Assembly (NCBI RefSeq): GCF_033807715.1
Contig: NC_084591.1
Location: forward strand, 29,352,590-29,416,589
Length of the DNA stretch: 64,000 bases
Reading direction: 5' to 3'
From: Cololabis saira
Lineage: Eukaryota > Chordata > Actinopteri > Beloniformes > Belonidae
The notes below the pieces were generated by a model. That model searched no databases and was not told the origin of the DNA. It worked only from the letters and a program-made list of their open reading frames with translations. The translations under genes were made by a program, and so were the position numbers. Below, piece by piece: positions 12,481-24,061 of the stretch. Each line of letters opens with the position of its first letter. The first letter of the stretch is position 1.

Positions 12481-13784
12481 ATACGCCACTGTGAATGTAT
12501 GTTACAATCAGTGATAAAGGGGTCCGACAAACTATTTGTGTCTGTGAATGCTTTCGTTGTCAGATAATTTATAGTCGCCGTCTGGCTCACACTTTTAGAT
12601 CCATTTCAGAACACCATTTTAATTCCTGCTTACCCCTTTGTTATGTATCTATTTGTATCAATACCTTTGTACTTCTGGGCTTGCATTATTTACCCATAAA
12701 AATGTGTTTGTTGGACAGAAAACAAGATTGCTTTTCTTAATGATGTGTTTTATTTTCTTGGAGGCCATTAAGGAGATGGATTCTCTGAGGTGATCAGTAT
12801 TATAAATCCCAGTCGAGTTGCTGCAATTCACATGATCGCCATTACACGGCTGCAGAATTTGAGTTTGATAGGCATATAAAGCAGTGAAGCAGTGGTTACC
12901 CAATACTTTATTCAAATAAAATAGATAGATTTATTTTTGTCTTGTAAAATCTTATACCAATCGACTCTCATTCCCAAAAGAGAAGCTGCACTGTCGCCCT
13001 CAACGATGACTAGGTTCTGCTCAACAGGAGATGGGAGTGTAAAAATTCTCACAGTAAACATCCAGTATTAAAATATTTATCATCGGCTAAACAAACCTTA
13101 AGGTAATGAATCTCCACTTTTGTTAGAATAAAATCATCTTATGCAATTCATGGAATTCATGGATTCTAAATTAAAAACACTATTTTACACAATTACTTTT
13201 GCAACAAAACAACCACTGATTGTTCTAATGAAGCCTTTAACGGTAACTGCTATTGTGGTAGCAACAACAGATGAATGAGTCAGACGTTTTCAATTTTTAC
13301 CAGTAGGCTTGCTAATCTGACAACATCGCTAAAGTGCAAAACATGCAGTTGCACTGAATGACCACTAGGGGCTAAAATCAATTGCAAATCAATCTCCATG
13401 AAATGTCCAACTTTACAGCAGGAATATACATATTTACAGCCTGGTACCAGGAAAAAAAAAAAAAAAACAACAGCAAAAGCTTTGGTTCCTTCAGCTAGAC
13501 TTCATATACCTCAAAGAAAAATGTATGCATACAATTAGTGATTCCTTAAAGTAAAGATAGACAGAGGTTTGGTAAGATTGAAGGCAACAATAGTTAGCAT
13601 CATAGGTTAGAATAAGGCAGTGGTTCTCAAGCCTTTTCTGGTGAACCCCCCTTTAGTTTATAAGAAACACTTTTGCAACAGAAGTGATAACTGATTCATT
13701 TCCCCAATGCACCAAAAGAAAAAAAAAACAGCAACAACATCTTTTTATACAATCTGTATTATGCATGTAAGTACATTTTTTTCT
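12481..13784. other. No gene supported
   Basis: AT-rich region with an A-run near 13450. A 50-codon minus-strand frame at about 12920-13070 is discussed under rejected items. Confidence 0.45.
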
Positions 13785-13950
13785 GGGATAAGCTCCGGTA
13801 GATCCTCCTAATTAGGAAGAAGTGGGTATAGATAGTAGGTGGATGAGTTCCCTTTTTCCACTATCGGCCAAACAATACCTAGACAGACGTTTTGAAAAGT
13901 TGAGACTGCATTTTAAAAAGTCAAAAGAGGCTTATCTCATATTGTCAGCT
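13785..13950 (-). repeat. Dispersed repeat, SINE/LINE-tail type (intact copy)
   Basis: This copy shares GATCCTCCTAATTAGGA, GTCTGTCTAGGTATTGT and the GACAATATGAGATAAGC end with a second copy that is split into 21700-21797 and 23110-23175. The GGGATAAGCTCCGGTAGA plus GGGTATAGAT part resembles the LINE-derived tail of fish SINEs, also seen at 41355-41420. The intact copy shows where the split copy was interrupted. Confidence 0.7.
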
Positions 13951-15179
13951 AAATAAAAAAATAAAAATCAGAAAAAATAAATGCAGAACTTGAAGAATGT
14001 ATTGTCTATTGTTTTGAAAATGATCCGCATGTACTGAAAGAGTGCATAATTTCTGCTTCCTAAGTGTGACTGAGAAGATACCCCAGGGACTGCTTACAGG
14101 AACACATTTTTTTTTTTTGTTTTTTTTTTTTGTTGCTGCCAGTTTTAAGTCTGTGTTGGACAGTGGTAATGTTAAATATGTGTATGCCTGCATACTTGAA
14201 ATGCTTATGGATACGTTCCAACAATGGAGTATTGATGTTTTTATTATTTTTTTGCTAATCTTTAAATCTCTTATCCTTCAGTGGATATTGTACCCTTGTG
14301 TAGGATGCCTCGTCAGCTCAAAGATTTATGCACTGGCATGTTCCCATTACATCCTACATCAAAAACAGAAAACAATTGTTGTCTTGTAACTACTCTGTTC
14401 CAAGAGCTTGTACTGAAGTGGAAAAAAGGTGTTAAAGTATGCTGCGCCAGCAATTGAGTGGCACGACGCAAACTAAAGTCCACTGTTATATTGTAGTACC
14501 ATTGTAATGCAGATCAGTGGCTCTCAAACTGTATACCCCCATCATGTGACAGTGTGGTCTGAAGAGACCCTTGAGTCACAGGATTTAGTGACACCAATAT
14601 ATATTACAATTGCAAATTAGAACAATTTTTATTTACTACATCCTTACTTTGCACACACACTTGATATGTGCAAAAATGCAAATACGTTACCCCACAGGAA
14701 AAGGGGAGCAAAAGAAAAGAACACAAATACGCACACACACACCTCTTGAACATCGGGACTTTTTAGAACCTCACATCTGAAAGGCTGTAATCGAGTAAAA
14801 GACATCACTTGTTTTCAGGGATCAAAGTAAAATTAGCAGGAATTCACTACCTAAAGAAAAAAAGAAATGAGAAAAAAAAACTGTCCATACTTAATTTAAT
14901 AACAAATTAATTGTTGTGCCTTGGAAACGAAAAGTTTCAACTAAAAGTAATATCTAAAAAAAAGATTAAATTAAAAAAATTGAACATGTAAAGCTGCAGG
15001 TGGTGTTTTGTCTATTTAATGCACACCTGATGCAACTCCTTTCCCAACAGTTGTATTTGTATCTTTTTGATCACAAGTATTTCATACTTCTAAAGATGTT
15101 TCAGAGAACAAAACAACTGATAATCGTGTGTTTTCACATACACACTTAGACATACAAGCCCATTTTCCATTATACAGTT
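13951..15179. other. No feature seen
   Basis: Non-coding, with T-runs at 14107-14130 and short CA tracts near 14735. No domains are found in the open frames. Confidence 0.45.
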
Positions 15180-15530
15180 TTTCGAGTCGACAGCCTCCTT
15201 CGTCATTTCCATTACAGTTAAGTACCACCTCGTTGCCCAATCGAGCACTATCCGGATGTGGCCGTCGCTGTACCAAAGTTTAGTTGTAAAGTACATATCA
15301 TCGTTGCTGTTGCAGGGTTTTAAATATGGAGGGTGTGAAGGAGTGAAACGTTACTTTCTGGCCAATCAGTGGCCTGCAGCCCGGTGATGTATTTTCAGTC
15401 CGACTCAGCCCGGCTAAGTAGGTGCCAAAAAAAGTAGATACGAACCGGTACTATCACTTAGTGGAAAACCCTAATGAAGAGTAAAGTCGAGCCGAGCAGA
15501 GTAATTACTAGTGGAAAAGCCCCATTAGGG
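15180..15530. mobile_element. Probable non-autonomous DNA transposon fragment
   Basis: The segment contains repeated TAGTGGAAAA motifs (near 15459 and 15509), CCGGTACTATCACTTAGTGG, and AGTCGAGCCGAGCAGAG, which match a common fish non-autonomous element rich in GTCGAGCCGAG and GTGGAAAA repeats. The end at about 15525 abuts the LINE. I cannot define a target duplication or superfamily. Confidence 0.45.
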
Positions 15531-15542
15531 GATATGATGATG

Positions 15543-16830
15543 GTGGCGCGTGTAGATGCAGCAGCCCCTCTCTGTCCGGAGTTTTGTTCTATTTTTTGTT
15601 ACAAATTGTTTGTACAGAAATTGTTCGCTTTTTTCTCATCCGTCTACGTCCGAGTTCAGGTATAGTCAATCAAGGAGCTTGGATTACTCCGCCGACCTAC
15701 GACCACACCGGACCGACTGCCACCCCTCCACCGGAAAAGGAGGCCCCGTAAGCGATGTGAGAGGAAGCAGAAGAGGGGGAAGCCCGGGGGGTACCCGAGC
15801 TAGGCTAGCGGCTAGTCCAACGCGCCCGGCCATACCATCCATTATTATGGCTAATGTGCGATCCTTGGACAATAACATAGACCATGTTGATAGACCAACT
15901 GCTGCAGACGGTGTGGTGTGACGTGGGGAACTGCTGTGTACTGTGTGCAACTGGAGCAGCTAACATGCTACCGAGCAGACAGAGCTCTCGCTGAAGGCGG
16001 AAAAACCTGCGGTGGCGGAGTGTGTGTTTACATCTGGGATGCATGGTGTCGGGATGCTGTGGTGGTATGTAAACACTGCTCAGGTCGGCAACAAGACCTC
16101 GAGCAGCATCACACTGAGCACAGGGGCCCCTCAGGACTATGTGCTGAGACCCTGTATAGAAAGGAGGTCAACCTTCTGACCACCTGGTGCAGAGACAACA
16201 ACCTCCTTCTCAACAGCACCATGACCAAGGAGATTGTTGCCGACTTCCAGAGAGGCCACACTGTACACCCACCACTGACCATCAATGGCGTTGTCATCGA
16301 GGGAGTGAGCAGCACCAGATTCCTGGGGGTGGACATCAGTGAGGACCAGCCAACACCACATCCCTGGTGAAGAAGGCCCAGAGGGGTCTCAACTTCCTCC
16401 GCAAGCTGAGGAAGACAGGAACCCCTCCTCCCATCATGTGCACCTTCTACTGAGACCCTCCTGACCAGCTGCATCACCGTGTGGGGCGGAAGCTGCTCGG
16501 ACTACAACAAAAAAGCCCTGCAGCGCATAGTGAATGCAGCTGGACATCGATGCCTCACTCACCCCCCTCCCCTCCATTCAGGACATTTATGACACCCGCC
16601 TCATTGTGATTGTGAGTGACCCCTGCCACCCCTCACACGGTCTCTTCAGCCTCCTGCCCTGTGGGAGGAGATACCGGAGCCTCTGGGCTCGTACCACCAG
16701 ACTGGCAAACAGCTTCATCCACCAAGCCGTCAGGAAGCTGAACTCTCTCCCCACTCTCCCACTCCTCCGCCTTAAAACATTTTAAAACACTTTGTATATA
16801 GTATTTTCACTTTTTTATTTTATGTCAGAC
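15543..16830 (+). mobile_element. L2/Rex1-like LINE with internal deletion
   Basis: From 5' to 3' the plus strand encodes IIMANVRSLDNNIDHV (near 15842, start of the apurinic endonuclease domain), then CYRADRALAEGGKTCGGGVC (near 15963, endonuclease), then after a deletion near 16085-16130 the RT C-terminus: LLTTWCRDNNLLLNSTMTKE and STRFLGVDISED (16170-16345). Thumb and C-terminal pieces follow: DPCHPSHGLFSLLPCGRRYR (16615-16675) and a final LNSLP near 16740. Most of the RT palm is missing. Frameshifts occur near 16370 and 16530. The order and sequence are those of fish L2/CR1-group LINEs. It ends about 250 bp before the candidate trim44 3' end. Confidence 0.8.
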
Positions 16831-17098
16831 AAGAGGGAAACATACTTTCGATTTCTTGTATTTTATGAAAAATTGAGAATAAAGATAATGACTTTGACCA
16901 TTAGATTGCTCTACACACAGTCTTGTCTCCACAGGCAGTTCTCCAGTTGTTTGACATTTCCAAAAAACACAGTCTATTGCTTCTGCAGCAATAGCAAACT
17001 AAAGGGGTTCCAATTGGCATTCAATCAGGGCCTTAATGAACCTGGCCCACCATGGATTCATTCCTCAGACAGAACGCCATTTGCACATCAGTTACAAC

Positions 17099-17104
17099 TT
17101 TATT
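17099..17104 (-). terminator. Candidate poly(A) signal of trim44
   Basis: AATAAA on the minus strand, about 45 nt after the stop codon of the candidate terminal exon. The hexamer is common by chance in AT-rich DNA, so support rests on its position. Confidence 0.35.
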
Positions 17105-17146
17105 ACAACAGCTTCTCCAGTTGTGCATAGTATCACCAGGGAACAC

Positions 17147-17164
17147 TCAAGCCTCCTCTCTGGA
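17147..17164 (-). CDS. trim44 candidate terminal exon (five codons plus stop)
   Basis: On the minus strand the acceptor context TTTCGGTCACTGCAG precedes TCCAGAGAGGAGGCTTGA, which reads S-R-E-E-A-stop in phase 0, the phase left by exon 3. The tail is short and Glu-rich, comparable in character to the acidic C-terminal tail of mammalian TRIM44. Adding it gives 216 + 26 + 99 + 5 = 346 residues, close to the 344 of the human protein. An AATAAA follows at 17099-17104, so the 3' UTR would be only about 70 nt. The exon is inferred from splice signals and phase. Its coding part is too short for homology, and another terminal exon further downstream is possible. Confidence 0.4.
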   Translation of the reverse strand, partial: SREEA

Positions 17165-19063
17165 CTGCAGTGACCGAAATGCAGCAAGTGACAAATGGAT
17201 CCAATGGGATACTTTAATCTGAAGCCTGTAAGTGGAAAAGGCCTTGTCGGCAATTGTCAAATGAGACGTGTGGGAGTGAGGAGCAACAGAATTTAATGAC
17301 TGTGAGGACATGACTTGAGCATCTGCTCATGTTCACATCTATGCAGCCCTCTAGATTATGACCAGAGGTTGTGACCAGACTTGAATGTGATCGGAGGAGC
17401 AAACTTTCACCAAGAGACTGATAAAAGATGAAATGCAGTTGAGTTTAAGGTCCTAAACACTCATTTCTTCAGGTCACGGTGATACCAGTTGAATGGAGCT
17501 TCATCTTTCCCAAGAAGGCTCTTCAAGTACTGATCTGGCTCTAGTCCAATCAAGACTTTCTAATTTTGGGACAGATGACTGGTTTGTGCTTTGTCATCAT
17601 CTATCGTATTTGCTGTCATAAAGACTTTTTAGATGGTTGTTCAACTATATGGGGGCAGAGTTTTTGTTTTGTTTTTAAACCATAAAACAATTCTGTGATC
17701 ATCAATTCTTGTTTTCCTCTATTGATGTCTAGGCCTTTACGCATTACCAAACTCATCGTTCACTTATTTATTTATTCATTAATTAACCGTACCAAACTAT
17801 TGATTTGGCCAGTCCAAGTCTGTTTGACATCTCTCTAAAATATTTTATTATTTTTCTGCAGCCAAAAGTAGCTTTTTTAACCTGCATTGAGAACTCCTTT
17901 GATTACGTGTTGTAGGTTCACAGAAACAGCTTCCAAATTTAAATTCCTCACATGCAATAACATCCAGACTTTACGCCTTCTTTATTGATCAAGACATATT
18001 AAAAGAACAGGTCATAATGGTCTATAAATCAACTTTGAGGGGACAGCCCTTTAAAAATTCAGGAATTGTGAATATACACACACATTTTTTGGGGGGGGGT
18101 CTAAAAAAATATCACTGTTTACATGCAACGTTTGGTGGAGCTACAGCTATAGCTTAACTTGGGCGTTTAGCTTGACTCCTTTCTTTGTTCCAAAATACAT
18201 GCACATGAAGGGAATCAACTTATTTAGTATTTAAGTTTGCCATGACGGTTGGCATTCGTGCACACTCATTTGGGCTTTTCTGCCTCACCCATGCAGGGAC
18301 TTTTCTGACTTCAATCGTGTTTTCTGGAGATATAAATCTGAATATGAGAAGTTTGTTGTAGTTAGAGTTCAGGCAAATGAATTTCAGTCAGACTACTGTG
18401 ATAATTCAACTTTTTCCTTTTGTTTCATAAACATAATGCCTGGCAGATAATGATAGGTTGAGATGCCACTGTGAGCTTTCCAGTGTTACAGTCTTACGGT
18501 GTCAATTGTTGATCATAAACTGAAAAGGGCTTCTGCTGCCCTTTGATACTGTTTATAGGTCAAAACTGTTTTCCAAGGTTGCTGTTTCTGGCAGTAAAGA
18601 TTTATCTTTTTATCTATAATTTTATCATGACAGTGAAGTTTTATTAATTCGGTGTCACTGATGGTTCACTTGTGGCAAGCACTTTCAAGTTTCAAAAATG
18701 TATCCAAAACAACTGGTGACTAAATACAATTAGAAATCAATTTTAACATTAAAACAGAGAACTCTCACTGTGGGCCAGTTGATTTCATAAAGTTGAAAAT
18801 GAGAGTTTAAAAAGCCGACCCTGAACATGAATTTTAAGTGGAAGGCGAAACCTCTTTGGGTCCTTTTTAATAAAGCAGATGTCTTCCAGTGTAATGTCAA
18901 ACAAGGAGTATGGAGATAGAAACCGATCATTTCTGAGATTTAGAAGCCTTAAAATATAATGCAAAATAAATGATTGCAGTCTGAATATCAGACTGACTGC
19001 TATAAATATTCAAATACTATACAAGAATTGCAAAAACACAAAAAAAGGGGAACTTGTTCTCAC
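17165..19063 (-). other. trim44 intron 3 (predicted)
   Basis: It runs from the donor GTGAGA after exon 3 to the acceptor at the candidate terminal exon, about 1.9 kb. I see no clear element inside it apart from a G-run near 18090 and short ATTTA repeats near 17765. Confidence 0.4.
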
Positions 19064-19360
19064 CCGTGCTCTTGGGGATGGCACTGCAGCAAGAACCTGT
19101 GCTGCCGCTGCATGTCCTCCTGCATTTGCCTCAGCTTCAGCCTTTTCCAGCAGGCACAGCTGGTGTGTGATGTTGGCCATCTCTTCCTGCAACTTTTCTG
19201 TTTCTGAAGTGATCTGAGCAATTTTCTCAGCAGCAGATGCTGTGAGGAATGCTTCTTTGAGGTCTACCAGGTGAAGAGTCCTCTTCTCTTCCAGGAGCAC
19301 CAGTCTGCGAAGCTCCTCAAACTGGTCGTTCACGTATTCCTCAAGTTCATCTGTAGACGT
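19064..19360 (-). CDS. trim44 exon 3: coiled-coil region
   Basis: The exon encodes 99 residues that continue exon 2 in phase 0. It starts TSTDELEEYVNDQFEELRRL and includes LLEEKRTLHLVDLKEAF, then an alpha-helical heptad-rich stretch (KIAQITSETEKLQEEM) and an Ala-rich tail ending VPSPRAR. The EE-KxxLHLVDxxEA pattern is the hallmark of TRIM44 coiled coils, which mediate self-association and binding to other TRIM proteins. The acceptor is TGATATTTTAG before ACGTCT, and the donor is CGG followed by GTGAGA. Without splicing, the frame would read on 18 codons to a stop at 19010. I prefer the spliced form because the donor is good and all other introns are phase 0. Confidence 0.9.
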
Positions 19361-21797
19361 CTAAAATATCAGACGTGAGACAGGCAGATGAGAAAAAAAA
19401 CAGAGAGAATGACTATGGTGGGCAAATTTAAATTCAATTTTACAAAGACAAAAGAGAAAAACTGGGCTGCCATGAACAATACTGAATGAATTACATCACT
19501 GGAGCCAGAGTCAGAAACAGTTTAGTATATGAAGAGATGCGATGAAACCTCGTTTGGCATGTGAATATTAATTCAGAAAGCCCACAGGCCCCTGCCATGC
19601 AGAAACTAACTGATAGCATGAAGCAGATTCCCTGGAGGTGAACTCCATATATTCCATCTGTAATATAGAGAATCTAGAGCCTCCTCCTACTACAGAGAGC
19701 ATCTGTTTGGGTTTCAAGATGGATGAACTGCTTATTGAGATACCTCTTTAATTCTTTTCCCTGCTCCCCAGTGAAACCCTCTTTAGCTATGACTCATTAC
19801 GTTAAAACACCTCAATAAACAGACTCCTCCCTGCAGTGGAATGGCTCCGCCTTAAATGAAGATGCTGTCAGGACATTAAACAGCCTCATCCTTTGTCATG
19901 ATCCCTGCTCCTGAATGCGGTATAATTGCATCAGTCTACAAACATCAATGTCTCCGTCTCCCATCTTCCCTGGAGCAGAACTTCTCTCTCTTGTTTTCCA
20001 TCCATTTCATCCGATCCGAGCATCTCTCTCTCCAGCGAAGCGAGGAATCATTGTGATTACAAAGGTTGGCAGAGTGACTGGCCCTAAGGGCACATGGTTT
20101 TATCGTAGATTTGCCAGTTTTGCACAAGCAATCAGATCCTCCAAATTGCTCGTGAAACCAAGCACAAGAGATAACACTTTTAATTTAAATTGCTCTCTGC
20201 AGAAAACCGTGGAAATCATTCATTCTGAAGAAGTAAAAGGGAGTTGGTTAATATGGAACTGAAGAACAATTGTTTTCTCTTTTTGACTCGTTAAAAGAAA
20301 GGGGGGAAAAAAAGTGCCTCATTCCTCATCCAAATATGTTCCTGTGAAATGCATATATGAATGTGAAAGGAGTGAAGAACAACGCTGCCTTTTCCAAAAA
20401 TACATTTCCACAATTTAGGAACATAAGTTATTTTACATAAAATGATCAAATTTAAAAACAGCTGTGGAAAAAAAATACTAGCGGCTGATTCAATCTTGTA
20501 CAAGCCTGATTGCAGAAAAGAGCAGCGGGTACTTTAAAAATACATTAAGAAATGACAACGTTTCTTTTAATTTATCTCCTCTGATACTAGAATGTCATGT
20601 TTCAACTCGTGCTCATGGTTTGACGTCATTGACATCCTTCTCTAAACTTGACATCTCATCAGGTTGAAAATCTAAGAAAATCCTTCTCAATATTAGTTTA
20701 AAAAGCTTTTACTTCTAGTAAACATTTCCCTTTATATTAAAAGTTAGTCAAATGGGATTTGATTGTCAGGAGTTTGCATGGTAGCATGTAGTGAATAGCT
20801 GTCACTACTTCATTAGCTGCACAGTTCAAACAATGAGCTACCAATTAAAGTAATCTCCATTAACCAGCGATGCTACAGAGATTTAGAGCCGGCTACTTTG
20901 AAAGTGAGAAACTGTACTCCACTGTAAAAGAAAAGCTCAGATTTTCTAAAATAGTTTTCCAGTTATTTGCTAATGTTCAGTAAACCTCTGAGTAACTGCC
21001 GATACAGCGTAATGATATACACAACAGGATTTACAATAATCCAGTTATGAACCCACGTGATTAATGTTCAGCACATGCCCGTCCTTGCCTTGGTTATTGT
21101 TTTTGAAACACGTGTTACAATATTTTCAATGACACGCTGGCCTTAAATAGTTTTAAAAGTAAAACACGACATTCAGTGCAAAAGGGGGGAAACATTTACA
21201 GATGTCACTTTTCAGCAAACAAATCATGAACCATGAAATCATGATCAAAAAAGGGAGAAACGCCAGACTTATAACACAAAATGTAGCATCTTTGTTCCCT
21301 CATCCGCGAGTCACAGATTCCATCTCACCATCATCCTATTTCCAGGTCCACACAGCCCTCTGACCTCTTCACCAGCCTCTGTGGCCTGAGCAGTCTATAC
21401 TTGCAGACTGGTATCTCTGATCTTTGTGATTGTGGAGAGGGAGCCCTCTGCCACTGAACCTTTCACTCTGCAAATGTGTCCCAGTAGCGAGAAAGGAGCA
21501 CTCATGCGTGCTAATCTCCATTTGCATTACAGCAAGCTGAGGCCATGAATCGAGGCCTCAGGAGACACAGCAGCAAATGCTTACACTAGCAGAGTGGTTG
21601 TAAGGACGCATAAGGAACACCACAAAACTGGCAGGACAGTGCCGGCGGAAAGATGTGCACTCAGAAGTGGCTTTTATGATTGTTGTTTTCCATTTAGCCA
21701 GACAATATGAGATAAGCTACTTTTGACTATTTAAAATGCAGCGTCAAATCTTCAAAACGTCTGTCTAGGTATTGTCTGGCCAGTAGTGGATAATTGA

Positions 21798-23109
21798 GGC
21801 CCCGTTTACACGGGGCAAAAACTGAGGCGTTTTCATGTGTTTTGGCCGTTCGTTTACACAAAAACGGAGGTCAAAGCCCCCAAAAACGATCATTTCTGAA
21901 AACTCCGGCCAAAGTGGAGATTTTCAAAAAACTCCGTTTTCACATTTGCGTCTAAACAGAGGAAACGGAGGAAAACGGAGATTTACGTCACATTATGCGA
22001 CAGAAACGTCACCAGCATGAGTGCGACCTGTGTTTACAATTTGTTTGGCCATCGTCAATATTTTATTTTATTTTACCTGTTTTAAATTCTCTCAGACTCT
22101 CGTTCCGTCTTGGAAGTAAAGCCTGAATTATGGTCCCGCGTTAAATCGACGCAGAGCCTACGGCGTAGGGTACGCGGCGCACTCCCCGAACGGTGCGCGT
22201 CGCCGCGTACCCTACGCCGTAGGCTACGCCGCCGATTTTACGCGGAACCATAAATCTGCCTTTATTCACCCGCTCGAGACTCGCCTTTTATTCGCCCCAC
22301 CAACCGCCCGTGCGCTCCTGAAAGAAACTCCTAAAAGAACTCCTAGACAAGGCGTCAGGAAGAAAATAGAAGCAGGTCTAACGTCCGACCAAAGTGGGGA
22401 AAAAACGAACAAAATAACGGCGTGTGGTGACGCAATGAAACAGCGAACAGCTGGAGTGAGCGGCGTGTTCGTGGTGTTAAAGCAGCAAACATGTCAGCAT
22501 GTCAGATCATTACTGGGATGTGGGGAAAAGCAGAGGACACGAGAAATTATCAAATAGGTACCAGATCTTGTTGGATCCGGCACAAATTAAGCCCTAATAA
22601 GATTAAGATAAGATTCTTATTATATCTTATTATCTTATCAGAACCTTCCAGCTCCTTGGCGATCTCCCTCCAGCAGTTGCCACTTTATTGAGGTTCTTGT
22701 ATTGAAATGACTGTTTCCTACAGCGCTTTCAACTTTCAACCGGTTTTCAAAGCGAGCGACAGGAAGAAAATAGAAGCAGGGCGTGCGACAAATGTCCAGC
22801 TCAAAACGGCGCAGCGTCGCTCGCAACCAGTGTAGACAGTGCAAATAAAAAATAAAGCAATGGAACTGTTTTTGACGCTGACACTCGCTCGCGTCGCATG
22901 CAGTGTGGACACGGTGTAACGCGGAACCATAAATCAGCCTTAACTGGAAGTTACACGTGTCATTTGTTGATGTTTTTTCCAGGATTCTGATTGGCTGGCA
23001 TGACGTTACCAGCGTTTTCATGCGAGTCCGTGTAAACGAGGATATTTTTGAAAACGGAGAGGGGAAAATATCCGTTTTTGTAAATACCCGGCTACGTGTA
23101 AACGTGGCC
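21798..23109. mobile_element. Non-autonomous Harbinger-like DNA transposon (1312 bp)
   Basis: The left end is GGCCCCGTTTACACGG and the right end, read on the minus strand, is GGCCACGTTTACACGTAG. Both are followed inward by AAAACGGAGA-type repeats. It is flanked by TGA at 21795-21797 and 23110-23112. GGC-starting termini with a 3-bp duplication fit PIF/Harbinger elements (usual target TWA), so the class is an inference. There is no transposase frame. The interior contains the GC-rich hairpin 22119-22262 and a related terminus at 22910-22942. A GGAAGAAAATAGAAGCAGG block occurs twice (near 22359 and 22762). Confidence 0.65.
22119..22262. repeat. GC-rich 144-bp hairpin repeat
   Basis: The left arm begins AAGCCTGAATTATGGTCCCG and carries the core GAGCCTACGGCGTAGGGTAC. 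The right arm is its inverted copy ending CGGAACCATAAATCTGCCTT. Arms of about 60-65 bp surround a spacer of about 13 nt, and the core is itself nearly palindromic (CCTACGGCGTAGG). The same module occurs as one arm at 6388-6460. It is likely a small foldback MITE. Confidence 0.85.
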
Positions 23110-24011
23110 TGAAACTCACCCATTCATTATCTATACCTGTTTATGCCTAATTAGGAGGATCTACTTCGGCCTATCACGGTACACAACAGCGTCCTAATGT
23201 TTTGGTGAGAAAGAGGACACACTAACAACAAAACTAATTAAAAAACAGCTCACAGCGATGTCAAAACAGCTTGAGGTTTGATTTGTAACGTTTTCATTGA
23301 CAATGTTATGGATGTGCCCATATCTTGATTTCAGGTTTTCATTTGCTTATGTGCACTGAAGAAGAAGTGACTGTTTTGTGGGATTGCTGCTGCCTTTTGT
23401 CGTTTGTTTCTCAGGTTTCCCTCAGGCTAATGGCCTGTGTTCAGACTCTGCTGCAGACTGGTCCGTCTCCAACGTCCTTGCTTTCAAATTCTCTGGCCTC
23501 CGGTTCTGGCTCTCCCCTGACAGCCGTGGCACAGAGCTCAATCTTCTCTATCACTAAGCCCTTTATTGTTCTTTCAGTAAAAATAAAAAAATAAAAAATA
23601 AAAAACGCACGTAGTGAATCAGTCGGGGTGAACTGCTTGTTTCTTTTTATACCATTTTCTACCCTTTATGTCCAGGGAGTTACGGGGGAGTTTCTGCCAT
23701 TTATTTCCCTTTTGTTTCTGCCGGAAAGTTAGCGCTGGCTTGTAAATATAGGCCATTTTGTTAGTTATTTTGTTATTTTCTCTAAGGTTTTTGCTTTATT
23801 TTTGCTCTTCTTATGAAGGTTGTAAAATAAACTATTTGCTTTGCAGCAATCAGAAAGAACACTTTTGCTTTTTAATCTTAATGTTGTGCCTTTTCCCTCC
23901 TATGGAGACATTGCAAGTGATCATAATCCTAAATGTATCAATAGATGGCAAGTGGACATCCTTCCTTGGTTCTTAAGTCTATTTGCTTTCCACTTAGATA
24001 TTTTGGATTGC

Positions 24012-24061
24012 TATGATCTGGATGAATAAGAATACATAACACCATATTCATCCAGATCATA
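24012..24061. repeat. Perfect 17-bp inverted repeat with 16-nt loop
   Basis: TATGATCTGGATGAATA at 24012-24028 is repeated as its exact reverse complement at 24045-24061. It has no flanking transposon features. Confidence 0.85.

Larger units (their letters stand above)
21700..23175 (+). repeat. Dispersed repeat split by a transposon insertion
   Basis: The left part (21700-21797) and right part (23110-23175) join into the same sequence as the intact reverse-oriented copy at 13785-13950. They are separated by the 1.3-kb element at 21798-23109. Confidence 0.75.

Noticed and set aside
12920..13070. Minus-strand peptide NLVIVEGDSAASLLGMRV resembling the topoisomerase EGDSA motif
   Set aside because: The frame is only about 50 codons and the residues after EGDSA do not match the topoisomerase fold; most likely chance.
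15082..15296. Minus-strand cysteine-containing frame (CNGNDEGGC) that recalled an LDL-receptor repeat of the neighbouring gene ldlrad3
   Set aside because: Cysteine spacing and the D-x-S-D-E calcium motif are absent, and the DNA belongs to a repeat-like segment.
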